A stretch of 7,111 nt of DNA from Alistipes sp. Lineage in GTDB: Bacteria > Bacteroidota > Bacteroidia > Bacteroidales > Rikenellaceae. The translations under genes were made by a program, and so were the position numbers. How positions within the stretch are numbered: position 1 is the stretch's first letter; every line of letters starts with the position of its first letter. The DNA lies in assembly GCA_017380955.1 (NCBI GenBank), contig JAFOCZ010000071.1, positions 1-7,111 of the forward strand, read 5' to 3'. The notes under the pieces were generated by a model. That model made no database searches. It was not told the DNA's origin and was given only the letters and a program-made list of their open reading frames with translations. Positions 1 through 5,495 of this stretch are shown one piece after another.

Positions 1-370
1 ACATATAGCTACCCTCAGTATCACGCTTACCACCAAGCACTACGATAGAGAGTGGATTGCCGTCGTGATATACCTCAACGGTAGATACTAAAGTCTCAGC
101 ATCGGTCTTGATAGCGAACTCAGACCAATCGCCTGATAGATTCTCAAGAGCCAAACGCTCATCTGTTGTTGTTACATTCTCTGCACCCACCCACTGTGGA
201 TAGTAGTCGGTGAGATAGTGTGTTGTCTCGCCCATCATAACACCCATAGGCACTACAGGGGCATTGTCGCCAAGTGCAAACTTAGCCTCGCCTTGGTTGC
301 TCGCGCACGCCACAGCCACGAATGACAATGCAGCCACGGCAACAACCTTAAAAATTGATGTAAATCTCAT
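1..370 (-). CDS. Lipoprotein of unknown function, N-terminal part (runs off the left edge)
   Basis: An open frame starts at ATG 370-368 and continues without a stop to the window edge, giving 123 residues of a longer protein. Residues 1-21 form a lipoprotein signal peptide: a basic start (MRFTSIFK), a hydrophobic core, and a lipobox-like AVAC with Cys22 as the expected lipidated residue. The mature part starts with SNQGEAKF and continues into an extracytoplasmic-looking stretch rich in Thr, Asp and Gly, with aromatic pairs (HYLTDYYPQW, about 51-60) and alternating hydrophobic residues suggesting beta strands (TLVSTVEVYHDG, SIVVLGG). I do not recognise the family; the fragment may be the N-terminal domain of a larger surface or periplasmic enzyme or binding protein. 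No convincing promoter is visible in the 187 bases upstream, so co-transcription with the nrnA/ABC-exporter operon is possible. The gene is clear; its function is unknown. Confidence 0.8.
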   Translation of the reverse strand, partial: MRFTSIFKVVAVAALSFVAVACASNQGEAKFALGDNAPVVPMGVMMGETTHYLTDYYPQWVGAENVTTTDERLALENLSGDWSEFAIKTDAETLVSTVEVYHDGNPLSIVVLGGKRDTEGSYM

Positions 371-474
371 ATTGTTTGTGTATTAGTTTGTTGTCCTAAG
401 TTTAGTGTTTCTTTTACTCTCATACTCGATTTGTTGTCAGAAGTGGTTAGATACAACGCTCGGCGAATTTCTTG

Positions 475-508
475 GCGATGGGCTGTACTAAAGCGTACAG
501 CCCATTGC
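475..508 (-). other. Strong hairpin between the ABC exporter and lipoprotein genes
   Basis: Bases 478-488 and 495-505 are perfect reverse complements (11 base pairs, core GGGCTGTAC/GTACAGCCC) around a 6-base loop. Two more pairs follow beyond one mismatch. Weaker outer pairings (CGAAT 464-468 with ATTCG 516-520, CGCT 457-460 with AGCG 523-526) could extend the structure to about 70 bases. It lies 50 bases past the exporter stop and about 105 bases before the lipoprotein start on the minus strand. Neither side has a U-run, so it is not a textbook intrinsic terminator. It may mark the transcript end, stabilise the 3' end after processing, or attenuate read-through into the lipoprotein gene. Confidence 0.6.
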
Positions 509-557
509 TGAGAATATTCGTTAGCGGCAGTAGATGCGCTGTTATCTCAACAAATAA

Positions 558-2396
558 CTATGAGAAACTCTGCATTTCGATAAGATGCGCATAGATACCC
601 CCCTTCTCGAGAAGTTCCTTGTGCGTACCCTGCTCGGCAACACGACCCTGGTCTATAACGTAAATCCTATCGGCATTGTAGATGGTTGATAAGCGGTGGG
701 CAATGACGATGGATGTACGACCCTTGAGAAGGTTTGTAAGGGCATCCTGCACCAACTTCTCGCTCTCGGTGTCGAGGGCCGATGTAGCCTCGTCGAGGAT
801 GAGAATCTCAGGGTTTTTGAGGACGGCACGCGCTATGCTAAGACGCTGGCGCTGACCACCTGATAACTTTGTACCACGGTCACCGATGTTGGTGTCGTAA
901 CCCTCGGGGCTCGCCATAATGAAACTATGGGCATTGGCAACCTTACAAGCCTCAACAACCTCGTCGTGCGAAGCATCAGGACGTCCCATAAGGATGTTAC
1001 CCTCGATGGAGTCGTTGAAGAGTACGGTATCCTGCGACACGATACTCATCTTATGGCGCAAAGACTCCTGAGAGAAGGATTTTATGGATACACCGTCGAA
1101 GAGGATATCGCCCTGTGTGGCATCGTAGAAGCGCGGTATCAACTCGCTAAGTGTCGACTTACCACCTCCTGAAGCACCTACAAGGGCTATGGTCTCACCC
1201 TTGCCTATACGCAACGATACGTTGTTGATAACCTCCTTCTCACCATCGTATGAGAAGTGTACGTTGCGCAACTCTATAGCCTCCTTGAGACCCTCGAACT
1301 CCTTAGCGTCGTCCAAGTCACGCACCTCGCTCTGGGTGTCTATAAGTGAGAATATACGCTCACCGGCCGCCACACCCTGGTTGATGTTTGCAAACTGGTC
1401 TATGAATGAGCGCAAAGGTCTTGTAATCTGCGAGAAGGCAGCGATGAAGGCTATGAAGCCCGCACCTGTGACCATACCCTCGCTGACCAACGTACCTCCG
1501 AAGACCAGGATAACAGCAACAGCCGTGATACCCAGGAACTCACTCATAGGCGATGCCAACTGCTGGCGGCGTGCCATAGATATCAGCAGTCGCGACATAT
1601 CGGCATTTATACTCTTAAACTTGTTGATTATAAAGCCTGTGGCGTTATAGCCCTTGACAATCTTCATACCCGAGAGCGACTCATCGAGTACCGACACAAG
1701 GTCTGCCATACGCTCCTGACCACGCTTTGCAGGGTGGCGCAACCTCTTGACGATACCGCCGATGATAACACCCACTATAGGCAAGAAGATAACGGCAAAC
1801 AACGACAACTGCCACGAGATGCCAATCATAAGCACCAGGTAGCCAATGATGAGGAATGGGTCGCGGAAGGCTACCTGAAGCGTGTTGGTGATGCAATACT
1901 GCACAACCATAACATCCTGCGTAATCTTCGACATAATATCACCCTTACGCTGGTCGCTGAAGAAGCCTACGTTCATATTCAGCACACGACTAAACATCTC
2001 GTCACGCATACGACGCAGGGTGTTCACACGCAGACTCTCGACAGTCATAGCCGAGGCATAGCGGAACAAGTTACTCAGGAGATTCATACATATTGTCACA
2101 CCGCCCAACATCGCCAAGAACTTGATAGTCTGGAACTCTGTGCCGAAGACAATGGTGTAGACATACGACAATATGGTGTTGAAACCCGCCTGGTTGAACT
2201 CTATGACGGGGAACTCGTATACAGGGGTAAAGTTGAAGCCACCCTCGCTATTGAACATAGCATTGAGGATGGGGATAATCATCGCATAGTTGAAGGTGTT
2301 GAACACCGCGTGCAGAGCCGCAAAGAAGAAGTATGGGATGGTATACTTGCTAAGAGGCTTTGCGAAGTTCAGAAGTCGGAAATATGTTCTAATCAT
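558..2396 (-). CDS. MsbA-type ABC exporter (fused membrane and ATPase domains)
   Basis: This 612-residue half-transporter is expected to work as a homodimer in the inner membrane, using ATP to flip or export a lipid or other hydrophobic substrate. The closest functional model is MsbA, the lipid A flippase, but the substrate cannot be read from sequence. The membrane domain covers about residues 15-335, with hydrophobic segments near 18-45, 91-113, two between 170 and 215, and two between 285 and 325. The ATPase domain covers about 375-610 and is complete: Walker A GASGGGKST (407-415), Q-loop Gln455, signature LSGGQ (511-515), Walker B ILILDE (531-536), D-loop SALD (539-542) and switch His567. 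The protein is about 30 residues longer than E. coli MsbA; the extra length seems to sit between the first two membrane segments. It starts 6 bases after the nrnA stop, so the two are almost surely co-transcribed. No clear Shine-Dalgarno is seen. Confidence 0.93.
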   Translation of the reverse strand: MIRTYFRLLNFAKPLSKYTIPYFFFAALHAVFNTFNYAMIIPILNAMFNSEGGFNFTPVYEFPVIEFNQAGFNTILSYVYTIVFGTEFQTIKFLAMLGGVTICMNLLSNLFRYASAMTVESLRVNTLRRMRDEMFSRVLNMNVGFFSDQRKGDIMSKITQDVMVVQYCITNTLQVAFRDPFLIIGYLVLMIGISWQLSLFAVIFLPIVGVIIGGIVKRLRHPAKRGQERMADLVSVLDESLSGMKIVKGYNATGFIINKFKSINADMSRLLISMARRQQLASPMSEFLGITAVAVILVFGGTLVSEGMVTGAGFIAFIAAFSQITRPLRSFIDQFANINQGVAAGERIFSLIDTQSEVRDLDDAKEFEGLKEAIELRNVHFSYDGEKEVINNVSLRIGKGETIALVGASGGGKSTLSELIPRFYDATQGDILFDGVSIKSFSQESLRHKMSIVSQDTVLFNDSIEGNILMGRPDASHDEVVEACKVANAHSFIMASPEGYDTNIGDRGTKLSGGQRQRLSIARAVLKNPEILILDEATSALDTESEKLVQDALTNLLKGRTSIVIAHRLSTIYNADRIYVIDQGRVAEQGTHKELLEKGGIYAHLIEMQSFS

Positions 2397-2402
2397 AACC
2401 CA

Positions 2403-3431
2403 CTATTTTAGCATTCCCTCGGCGGCATACTCCTTAACCTTCTCCTCAAAGAACTTCAACGTCTCGTCCATAGTCATAAACGACTTACCACCAGCAGCAT
2501 TCTTATGACCACCGCCGTTGAAGTAACGCTGTGCAAAGATGTTGACATCGATATCACCACGCGAACGCAACGACACACGGATAAAGTCGCTATGCTCGGT
2601 GAATATCGCCGACATCTTCATCTTCTTGATTGTCAGAGGGTAGTTCACAAAACCCTCGGAGTCGCCCTGCTGAAACCAGAAACGCTTCAACTCATCTGCC
2701 GTGAGCGACATATGTGCCACAGTGCCATTGTGGAAAATCTTCATCTTGCGGTTGATGACATATCCAAACAATCGCGCACGTCCCTCGGTGAAGGAGTTAT
2801 AGACATTGTTATGAATATCGGGAATAGATATCTCCTTAGAAGCCAACACCGACACCATACGGAACACGTCGGGTGTAACACTCGAGAATGCGAAGTTACC
2901 TGTGTCGGTCATCATACCCACAAAGAGATTCTCGGCCATATCGCGTGTTATGCGCTCCGCACCATACAACTGCTCTACGATTAGCGCCACAAGATAGCAG
3001 GTGCTCGATGCCTTAGGGTAGGACAACATAAGGTCGAAATCCTCCATAGGGTCGAGGTGGTGGTCTATCAACACACGCTTGGCGTGCTGATTCTCGTCGA
3101 TAAGGTCACTCAAACCATCGAGGCGCGACATAGTGTGGAAGTCGAGGCAGAAGATGATATCTACACCCTTCACAGCCTTAGACGCTGCGCCCTCGCTATC
3201 GTTCTTATATATCACCATCGACTGGCAATGGGGCATAAAATCGAGATAGTATGGAAATCTGTTTGGGACAATACAAGTTACGTCGTGACCCTCGCTTTTG
3301 AGTATCTCTGCCCACGCCAATGACGAGCCTACAGCATCACCATCGGGGTTTGTATGAGCAAGAATCACGATTCTCTGAGGCGTGGCAAGCAGGCCACGAA
3401 GTTCCTCAATCTTACTTTTTTCTATCTGCAT
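2403..3431 (-). CDS. nrnA: DHH/DHHA1 phosphoesterase, NrnA-like (nanoRNase / pAp phosphatase)
   Basis: The 342-residue product is a cytoplasmic, probably manganese-dependent phosphoesterase of the DHH superfamily. NrnA enzymes degrade 2-5 nt RNA fragments and dephosphorylate 3'-phosphoadenosine 5'-phosphate (pAp). The metal-binding motifs are all present: HTNPDGD (26-32), Asp97 in CLDFH, the name-giving DHH triad (123-125) and Asp176 in MMTDTGNF. The C-terminal DHHA1 substrate-binding domain is marked by GGGHKNAAGG (306-315). Length and motif order match the bacterial NrnA group rather than the longer RecJ or the membrane-bound GdpP. Some relatives act on cyclic dinucleotide breakdown products such as pApA, so that role is possible but not shown. 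It is the first gene of a minus-strand operon with the ABC exporter, separated by 6 bases. The start is ATG 3431-3429, directly before the conserved N-terminal helix; no Shine-Dalgarno is seen. Confidence 0.9.
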   Translation of the reverse strand: MQIEKSKIEELRGLLATPQRIVILAHTNPDGDAVGSSLAWAEILKSEGHDVTCIVPNRFPYYLDFMPHCQSMVIYKNDSEGAASKAVKGVDIIFCLDFHTMSRLDGLSDLIDENQHAKRVLIDHHLDPMEDFDLMLSYPKASSTCYLVALIVEQLYGAERITRDMAENLFVGMMTDTGNFAFSSVTPDVFRMVSVLASKEISIPDIHNNVYNSFTEGRARLFGYVINRKMKIFHNGTVAHMSLTADELKRFWFQQGDSEGFVNYPLTIKKMKMSAIFTEHSDFIRVSLRSRGDIDVNIFAQRYFNGGGHKNAAGGKSFMTMDETLKFFEEKVKEYAAEGMLK

Positions 3432-3537
3432 AATATAAAAGTGTTATGCCTAAGAAACAGGTTGAATCTTATTTCGAGATTATCGCAGCACCGATTTAAC
3501 TCATTTAATAACATCCAACACAGCCTCTAAAACCTCG

Positions 3538-3545
3538 CAAATATA
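3538..3545 (-). promoter_or_regulatory. Candidate -7 box of the nrnA promoter
   Basis: On the minus strand the sequence reads TATATTTG, a full match to the Bacteroidota -7 pattern TAnnTTTG. No good TTG sits 19-21 bases upstream, so only half of the promoter is supported. If it is used, the nrnA transcript has a leader of about 100 bases. Confidence 0.4.
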
Positions 3546-3660
3546 ACAAAATTAAACGGAACTTCCTAAAAGACTGAGGTATTTTTAGGTTTTACGTCGC
3601 CTCCACAACAGCCATTTTTGGGCTGCGCAGAGGTTGTTATAATTTAAGGATATGGTCAGC

Positions 3661-3715
3661 AATATAAGAAAATTACCCCGATACAGCGATACACAAAGCG
3701 TCGCCGTCAGGGTAA
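3661..3715 (-). terminator. Intrinsic terminator of the DksA-like gene
   Basis: In minus-strand RNA the arms TTACCCTGA and TCGGGGTAA pair over nine positions. A 2-base bulge and six more pairs (CGGCGA with TCGCTG) follow, and then the loop. The hairpin is followed by TTTTCTTATATT. Several pairs are G-U only in minus-strand RNA and become C-A mismatches on the other strand, which supports the assigned direction. It begins 34 bases past the stop codon. Confidence 0.6.
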
Positions 3716-3748
3716 AATCATAGGACATAATGCCCCATATATCGTATG

Positions 3749-4123
3749 TTACTTACGCGCAATCTTCGCCTCGATACATTCGGTAGCGTGTGGAACTCGC
3801 AAAAGACGCTCACGAGGAATCAACTTACCAGTGGTCTTGCAGATGCCGTAGGTCTTATTCTTGATGCGCACAAGCGCCATCTCGAGGTTGCGAATAAACT
3901 TTGCCTGACGCTGTGCAAGCGAGCCATACTCTTCACGCGAGAGTGTCGTAGCACCCTCCTCCATAACCTTGAAGGTTGGCGAAGAGTCTTCGGTGTCATT
4001 CTCGTTGCTTGTTGCCGAGCGCAACATCTCATAGTCGGCACGTGCCGATGCCAATTTCTGCTCTATCAAAATACGGAACTCCTCGAGTTCAGCGTCGTTG
4101 TAACGTGTCTTCTCCTCAGTCAT
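3749..4123 (-). CDS. TraR/DksA-family transcriptional regulator (degenerate zinc finger)
   Basis: This 124-residue protein has the layout of the short DksA/TraR group. An N-terminal helical region with acidic and basic residues (about 8-37, and 62-90 rich in Arg, Glu and Gln) would form a coiled coil. A C-terminal finger-like segment follows (TYGICKTTGKLIPRERL, 91-107, then PHATECIEAK, 111-120). DksA-type proteins bind RNA polymerase through its secondary channel and tune initiation, often with ppGpp. The canonical four-Cys zinc site (CxxC...CxxC) is reduced here to Cys95 and Cys116, with Thr and Ala where the partner cysteines would be, so classical zinc binding is doubtful. The start is ATG 4123-4121. 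An upstream in-frame ATG at 4285 would add a hydrophobic stretch unlike the family and would lie beyond the promoter. The gene is monocistronic, with its own promoter and terminator. Confidence 0.85.
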   Translation of the reverse strand: MTEEKTRYNDAELEEFRILIEQKLASARADYEMLRSATSNENDTEDSSPTFKVMEEGATTLSREEYGSLAQRQAKFIRNLEMALVRIKNKTYGICKTTGKLIPRERLLRVPHATECIEAKIARK

Positions 4124-4163
4124 AATCGTATCGTTTTTAGTACGGTTATTGTTTTTAATAGAG

Positions 4164-4195
4164 CGAAAATAAGCAAAAATTATGAAATATGCAAA
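4164..4195 (-). promoter_or_regulatory. Promoter of the DksA-like gene
   Basis: On the minus strand TTTG (4195-4192) is followed after 20 bases by TATTTTCG (4171-4164), one base off the Bacteroidota -7 pattern TAnnTTTG. The start codon lies 40 bases downstream of the -7 box, giving a leader of about 35 bases. This placement supports the 4123 start over the longer open frame. Confidence 0.6.
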
Positions 4196-4247
4196 TATCT
4201 TTACAAAAATTGACAAAATATATTTTCCACCACCGCAGAAAACACCT

Positions 4248-4283
4248 ATAAACAACAAGGGTGTCCGACGAATCGAACACCCC
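4248..4283 (-). terminator. Intrinsic terminator of ridA
   Basis: Minus-strand RNA forms a 10-pair stem, GGGTGTTCGA with TCGGACACCC (one U-G wobble), closed by a TTCG tetraloop. The U-rich TTGTTGTTTAT follows. The wobble would be a C-A mismatch in plus-strand RNA, so the direction agrees with ridA, whose stop lies about 36 bases upstream. Confidence 0.7.
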
Positions 4284-4318
4284 ATATTTCCCCAGAAGTC
4301 GTATACGTTGAAAAACTA

Positions 4319-4693
4319 CTACTTAATTGCGATAGCGTCAATCTCTACTCGCGCACCCATAGGCAACGCAGCAACCTGGTAGCAGATACGTGCTGGCTTG
4401 TCGCCTGTGAAGAACTCAGCGTAGATAGCGTTCATAGCAGCGAAGTCTGCGATGTCTGCCAAAAGAACTGTGGTCTTAGCAACGTCGTTGAAAGAGTAAC
4501 CAGCCTCCTCGAGGATGTAACCGAGGTTTGTGAGAGCCTGGCGTGTCTGAGCCTCAACGCCCTCTGCCATAACGCCTGTAGCGCCGTCGATAGGCAACTG
4601 ACCAGAGATGTAGAGTGTTGAGTCGTGAGCGATAGCCTGTGAGTATGGACCTACAGCCTTAGGTGCCAAAGGTGATGCGATAACTTTTTTCAT
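4319..4693 (-). CDS. ridA: RidA family enamine/imine deaminase
   Basis: The 124-residue product belongs to the RidA/YjgF/UK114 family. These are small cytoplasmic homotrimers that hydrolyse reactive enamines and imines, such as 2-aminoacrylate released by PLP-dependent serine/threonine dehydratases, to ketoacids. Family residues are in place: AVGPYSQA with Tyr17 (13-20), YISGQLP (28-34), and the C-terminal block PARICYQVAALPMGARVEIDAIA with Arg102, expected to grip the substrate carboxylate, and Glu117, expected to activate water. The presence of the Arg places it with the catalytically active RidA group. The start is ATG 4693-4691, giving the typical MKKVIASPLAPKAVGPYS opening; an in-frame ATG at 4750 lies upstream of the predicted transcription start. 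Codon use is strongly biased (isoleucine by ATC/ATT, no ATA seen), as in highly expressed genes. It has its own promoter and terminator. Confidence 0.93.
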   Translation of the reverse strand: MKKVIASPLAPKAVGPYSQAIAHDSTLYISGQLPIDGATGVMAEGVEAQTRQALTNLGYILEEAGYSFNDVAKTTVLLADIADFAAMNAIYAEFFTGDKPARICYQVAALPMGARVEIDAIAIK

Positions 4694-4721
4694 TTTTCTA
4701 TTTGTTTTAGTTGATTTATTG

Positions 4722-4745
4722 TATCTTTGTAACGCTACAAAGATA
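4722..4745. repeat. Perfect inverted repeat containing two opposed -7 boxes
   Basis: The arms TATCTTTGTA (4722-4731) and TACAAAGATA (4736-4745) are exact reverse complements around ACGC. Each arm carries TATCTTTG, a full match to the Bacteroidota -7 pattern: one read on the plus strand towards the META lipoprotein, the other on the minus strand towards ridA. It could be an operator for a dimeric regulator, a pair of face-to-face promoters, or both. Confidence 0.75.
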
Positions 4746-4767
4746 CGCAAAAGAAATAAGATTTCAA
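4738..4767 (-). promoter_or_regulatory. Promoter of ridA
   Basis: On the minus strand TTG (4767-4765) is followed after 19 bases by TATCTTTG (4745-4738), a full Bacteroidota-type promoter. Transcription would start near 4731, leaving a leader of about 38 bases before the ridA ATG. The -7 box is the right arm of the inverted repeat. Confidence 0.72.
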
Positions 4768-4815
4768 CACCTGATGCGTTATTTATAGCAAAAACATTAA
4801 CTTAATAACGATATT

Positions 4816-5247
4816 ATGAAACGAAGTGTTCTATTTTTGGCATCTATTATATTATGTACCGTTATGGCCATAGGCTGCTGCGACTGTCGCAAACGTGCTA
4901 AACTCGAGAAGCCTTTGGTGGGCACAGAGTGGCAACTTGTGCAACTTATGGCTCGCGATATCAACGCCGCGGAGGGACAGTACACACTCCTCTTCCACGA
5001 CAACGGAACTATCACAGGTGCTGGTGATTGCAACCGCCTTACGGCTACCTATAGCATCACACCCTCGCGCAGTATGCATATCGAGAATCTCGGCTCTACA
5101 CGCCGCCTATGCCCCAACTACGAGCAGGAGAACGCCTACTATGATATGCTCGAGCGCGTAACGCACTACGAGATGGATGCCGACAATATGCTGTTGCTGA
5201 GCAATGGCACACTTGTGGCGATTATGCACGCTGTCGCTGCACAGTAA
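4816..5247 (+). CDS. META-domain lipoprotein (HslJ-like)
   Basis: The 143-residue protein opens with a lipoprotein signal peptide (MKRSVLFLASIILCTVMAIGC), with Cys21 the expected lipidated residue, so it should be membrane-anchored on the periplasmic side or in the outer membrane. The rest is a single META/HslJ-type domain. Recognisable pieces are the opening GTEWQLVQL (36-44), FHDNGTITGAGDCNRL (60-75, the G-x-CNR signature), the strand-rich middle to about residue 95, and STRRLCPNYEQENAYYDML (94-112, the conserved T-x-x-x-C followed by a helix). Cys72 and Cys99 could pair. E. coli HslJ is linked to heat shock and novobiocin resistance, but the biochemical role of the domain is poorly known. 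The Cys-rich CCDC at the mature N-terminus is unusual. A promoter is not certain; the plus-strand -7 box in the inverted repeat at 4722-4729 is a candidate. A terminator follows. Confidence 0.87.
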   Translation: MKRSVLFLASIILCTVMAIGCCDCRKRAKLEKPLVGTEWQLVQLMARDINAAEGQYTLLFHDNGTITGAGDCNRLTATYSITPSRSMHIENLGSTRRLCPNYEQENAYYDMLERVTHYEMDADNMLLLSNGTLVAIMHAVAAQ

Positions 5248-5274
5248 GGTGTATATATAAATGTATTAAAGTAT

Positions 5275-5306
5275 AGGGCTGTACCAACATTGTTGTGCAG
5301 CCCTTT
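5275..5306 (+). terminator. Probable terminator of the META lipoprotein gene
   Basis: GGGCTG (5276-5281) pairs with CAGCCC (5298-5303). Pairing continues inwards through U-G and A-U to CAAC/GTTG around a 3-base loop, with one bulged C. Only a short TTT follows, so termination may be incomplete. It lies about 28 bases after the stop codon. Confidence 0.58.
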
Positions 5307-5382
5307 ATGTATCCTCACGCCTTTGCTTGGGAAATAGTCACACAGAGTGCAGCACAATTACGTTATTTTTTGTCCCGAAACG

Positions 5383-5413
5383 TTGCTATTTGGGCGAAAA
5401 AATCATATCTTTG
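5383..5413 (+). promoter_or_regulatory. Promoter of kbl
   Basis: TTG (5383-5385) is followed after 20 bases by TATCTTTG (5406-5413), a full match to the Bacteroidota -7 pattern. Transcription would start near 5420, leaving an AT-rich leader of about 75 bases with no Shine-Dalgarno. The box continues as TATCTTTGTAACG, identical over 13 bases to the left arm of the inverted repeat at 4722. Confidence 0.7.
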
Positions 5414-5495
5414 TAACGGATTATATACATAAGTCTTGGATAGTATAAGGTAATTCGATACAAATCATATACAAACAACTTAAAACATTAAGACA

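Larger units (their letters stand above)
3432..3748. other. 317-base intergenic region between the DksA-like gene and nrnA
   Basis: I see no gene here. Reading in the minus direction, it holds the terminator of the DksA-like gene (about 3661-3715). Next is a perfect interrupted stem (CCTC 3600-3603 with GAGG 3630-3633, and CAGCC 3609-3613 with GGCTG 3621-3625) that lacks a U-run. An AT-rich inverted repeat follows (CCTAAAA 3565-3571, TTTTAGG 3583-3589). A candidate -7 box for nrnA lies at 3538-3545, and about 100 bases of leader remain before the nrnA start. Confidence 0.6.

Noticed and set aside
1189..1650. 153-residue plus-strand open frame
   Set aside because: It is a shadow of the exporter gene with low-complexity Ser/Arg/Thr content and no recognisable motif.
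1734..2411. 225-residue plus-strand open frame opposite the ABC exporter
   Set aside because: It is antisense to a clearly coding, motif-rich gene, its His/Glu/Arg-rich composition looks like a shadow frame, and no promoter or family resemblance is seen.
3565..3589. Inverted repeat CCTAAAA/TTTTAGG as an operator of nrnA
   Set aside because: The arms are short and AT-rich in an AT-rich region, so chance is a sufficient explanation.
3600..3633. Hairpin CCTC...GAGG / CAGCC...GGCTG as a terminator or small RNA
   Set aside because: No U-run follows on either strand, and it lies between an upstream terminator and the nrnA promoter candidate; there is too little evidence for an RNA gene.
3746..4213. 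155-residue plus-strand open frame over the DksA-like gene
   Set aside because: It is fully antisense to a gene with a recognised family, promoter and terminator, and the composition is not convincing.
4124..4285. N-terminal extension of the DksA-like protein from an ATG at 4285
   Set aside because: It would place the start upstream of the predicted promoter and add a hydrophobic tail foreign to the family.
4694..4750. N-terminal extension of RidA from an ATG at 4750
   Set aside because: RidA proteins begin close to the MKKVIAS-type start, and the extension crosses the predicted -7 box and transcription start.
5248..5495. Small gene between the META lipoprotein and kbl (minus-strand frame 5166-5357)
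   Set aside because: The frame overlaps the lipoprotein 3' end and its terminator and has no family features; the gap is explained by terminator, promoter and leader.
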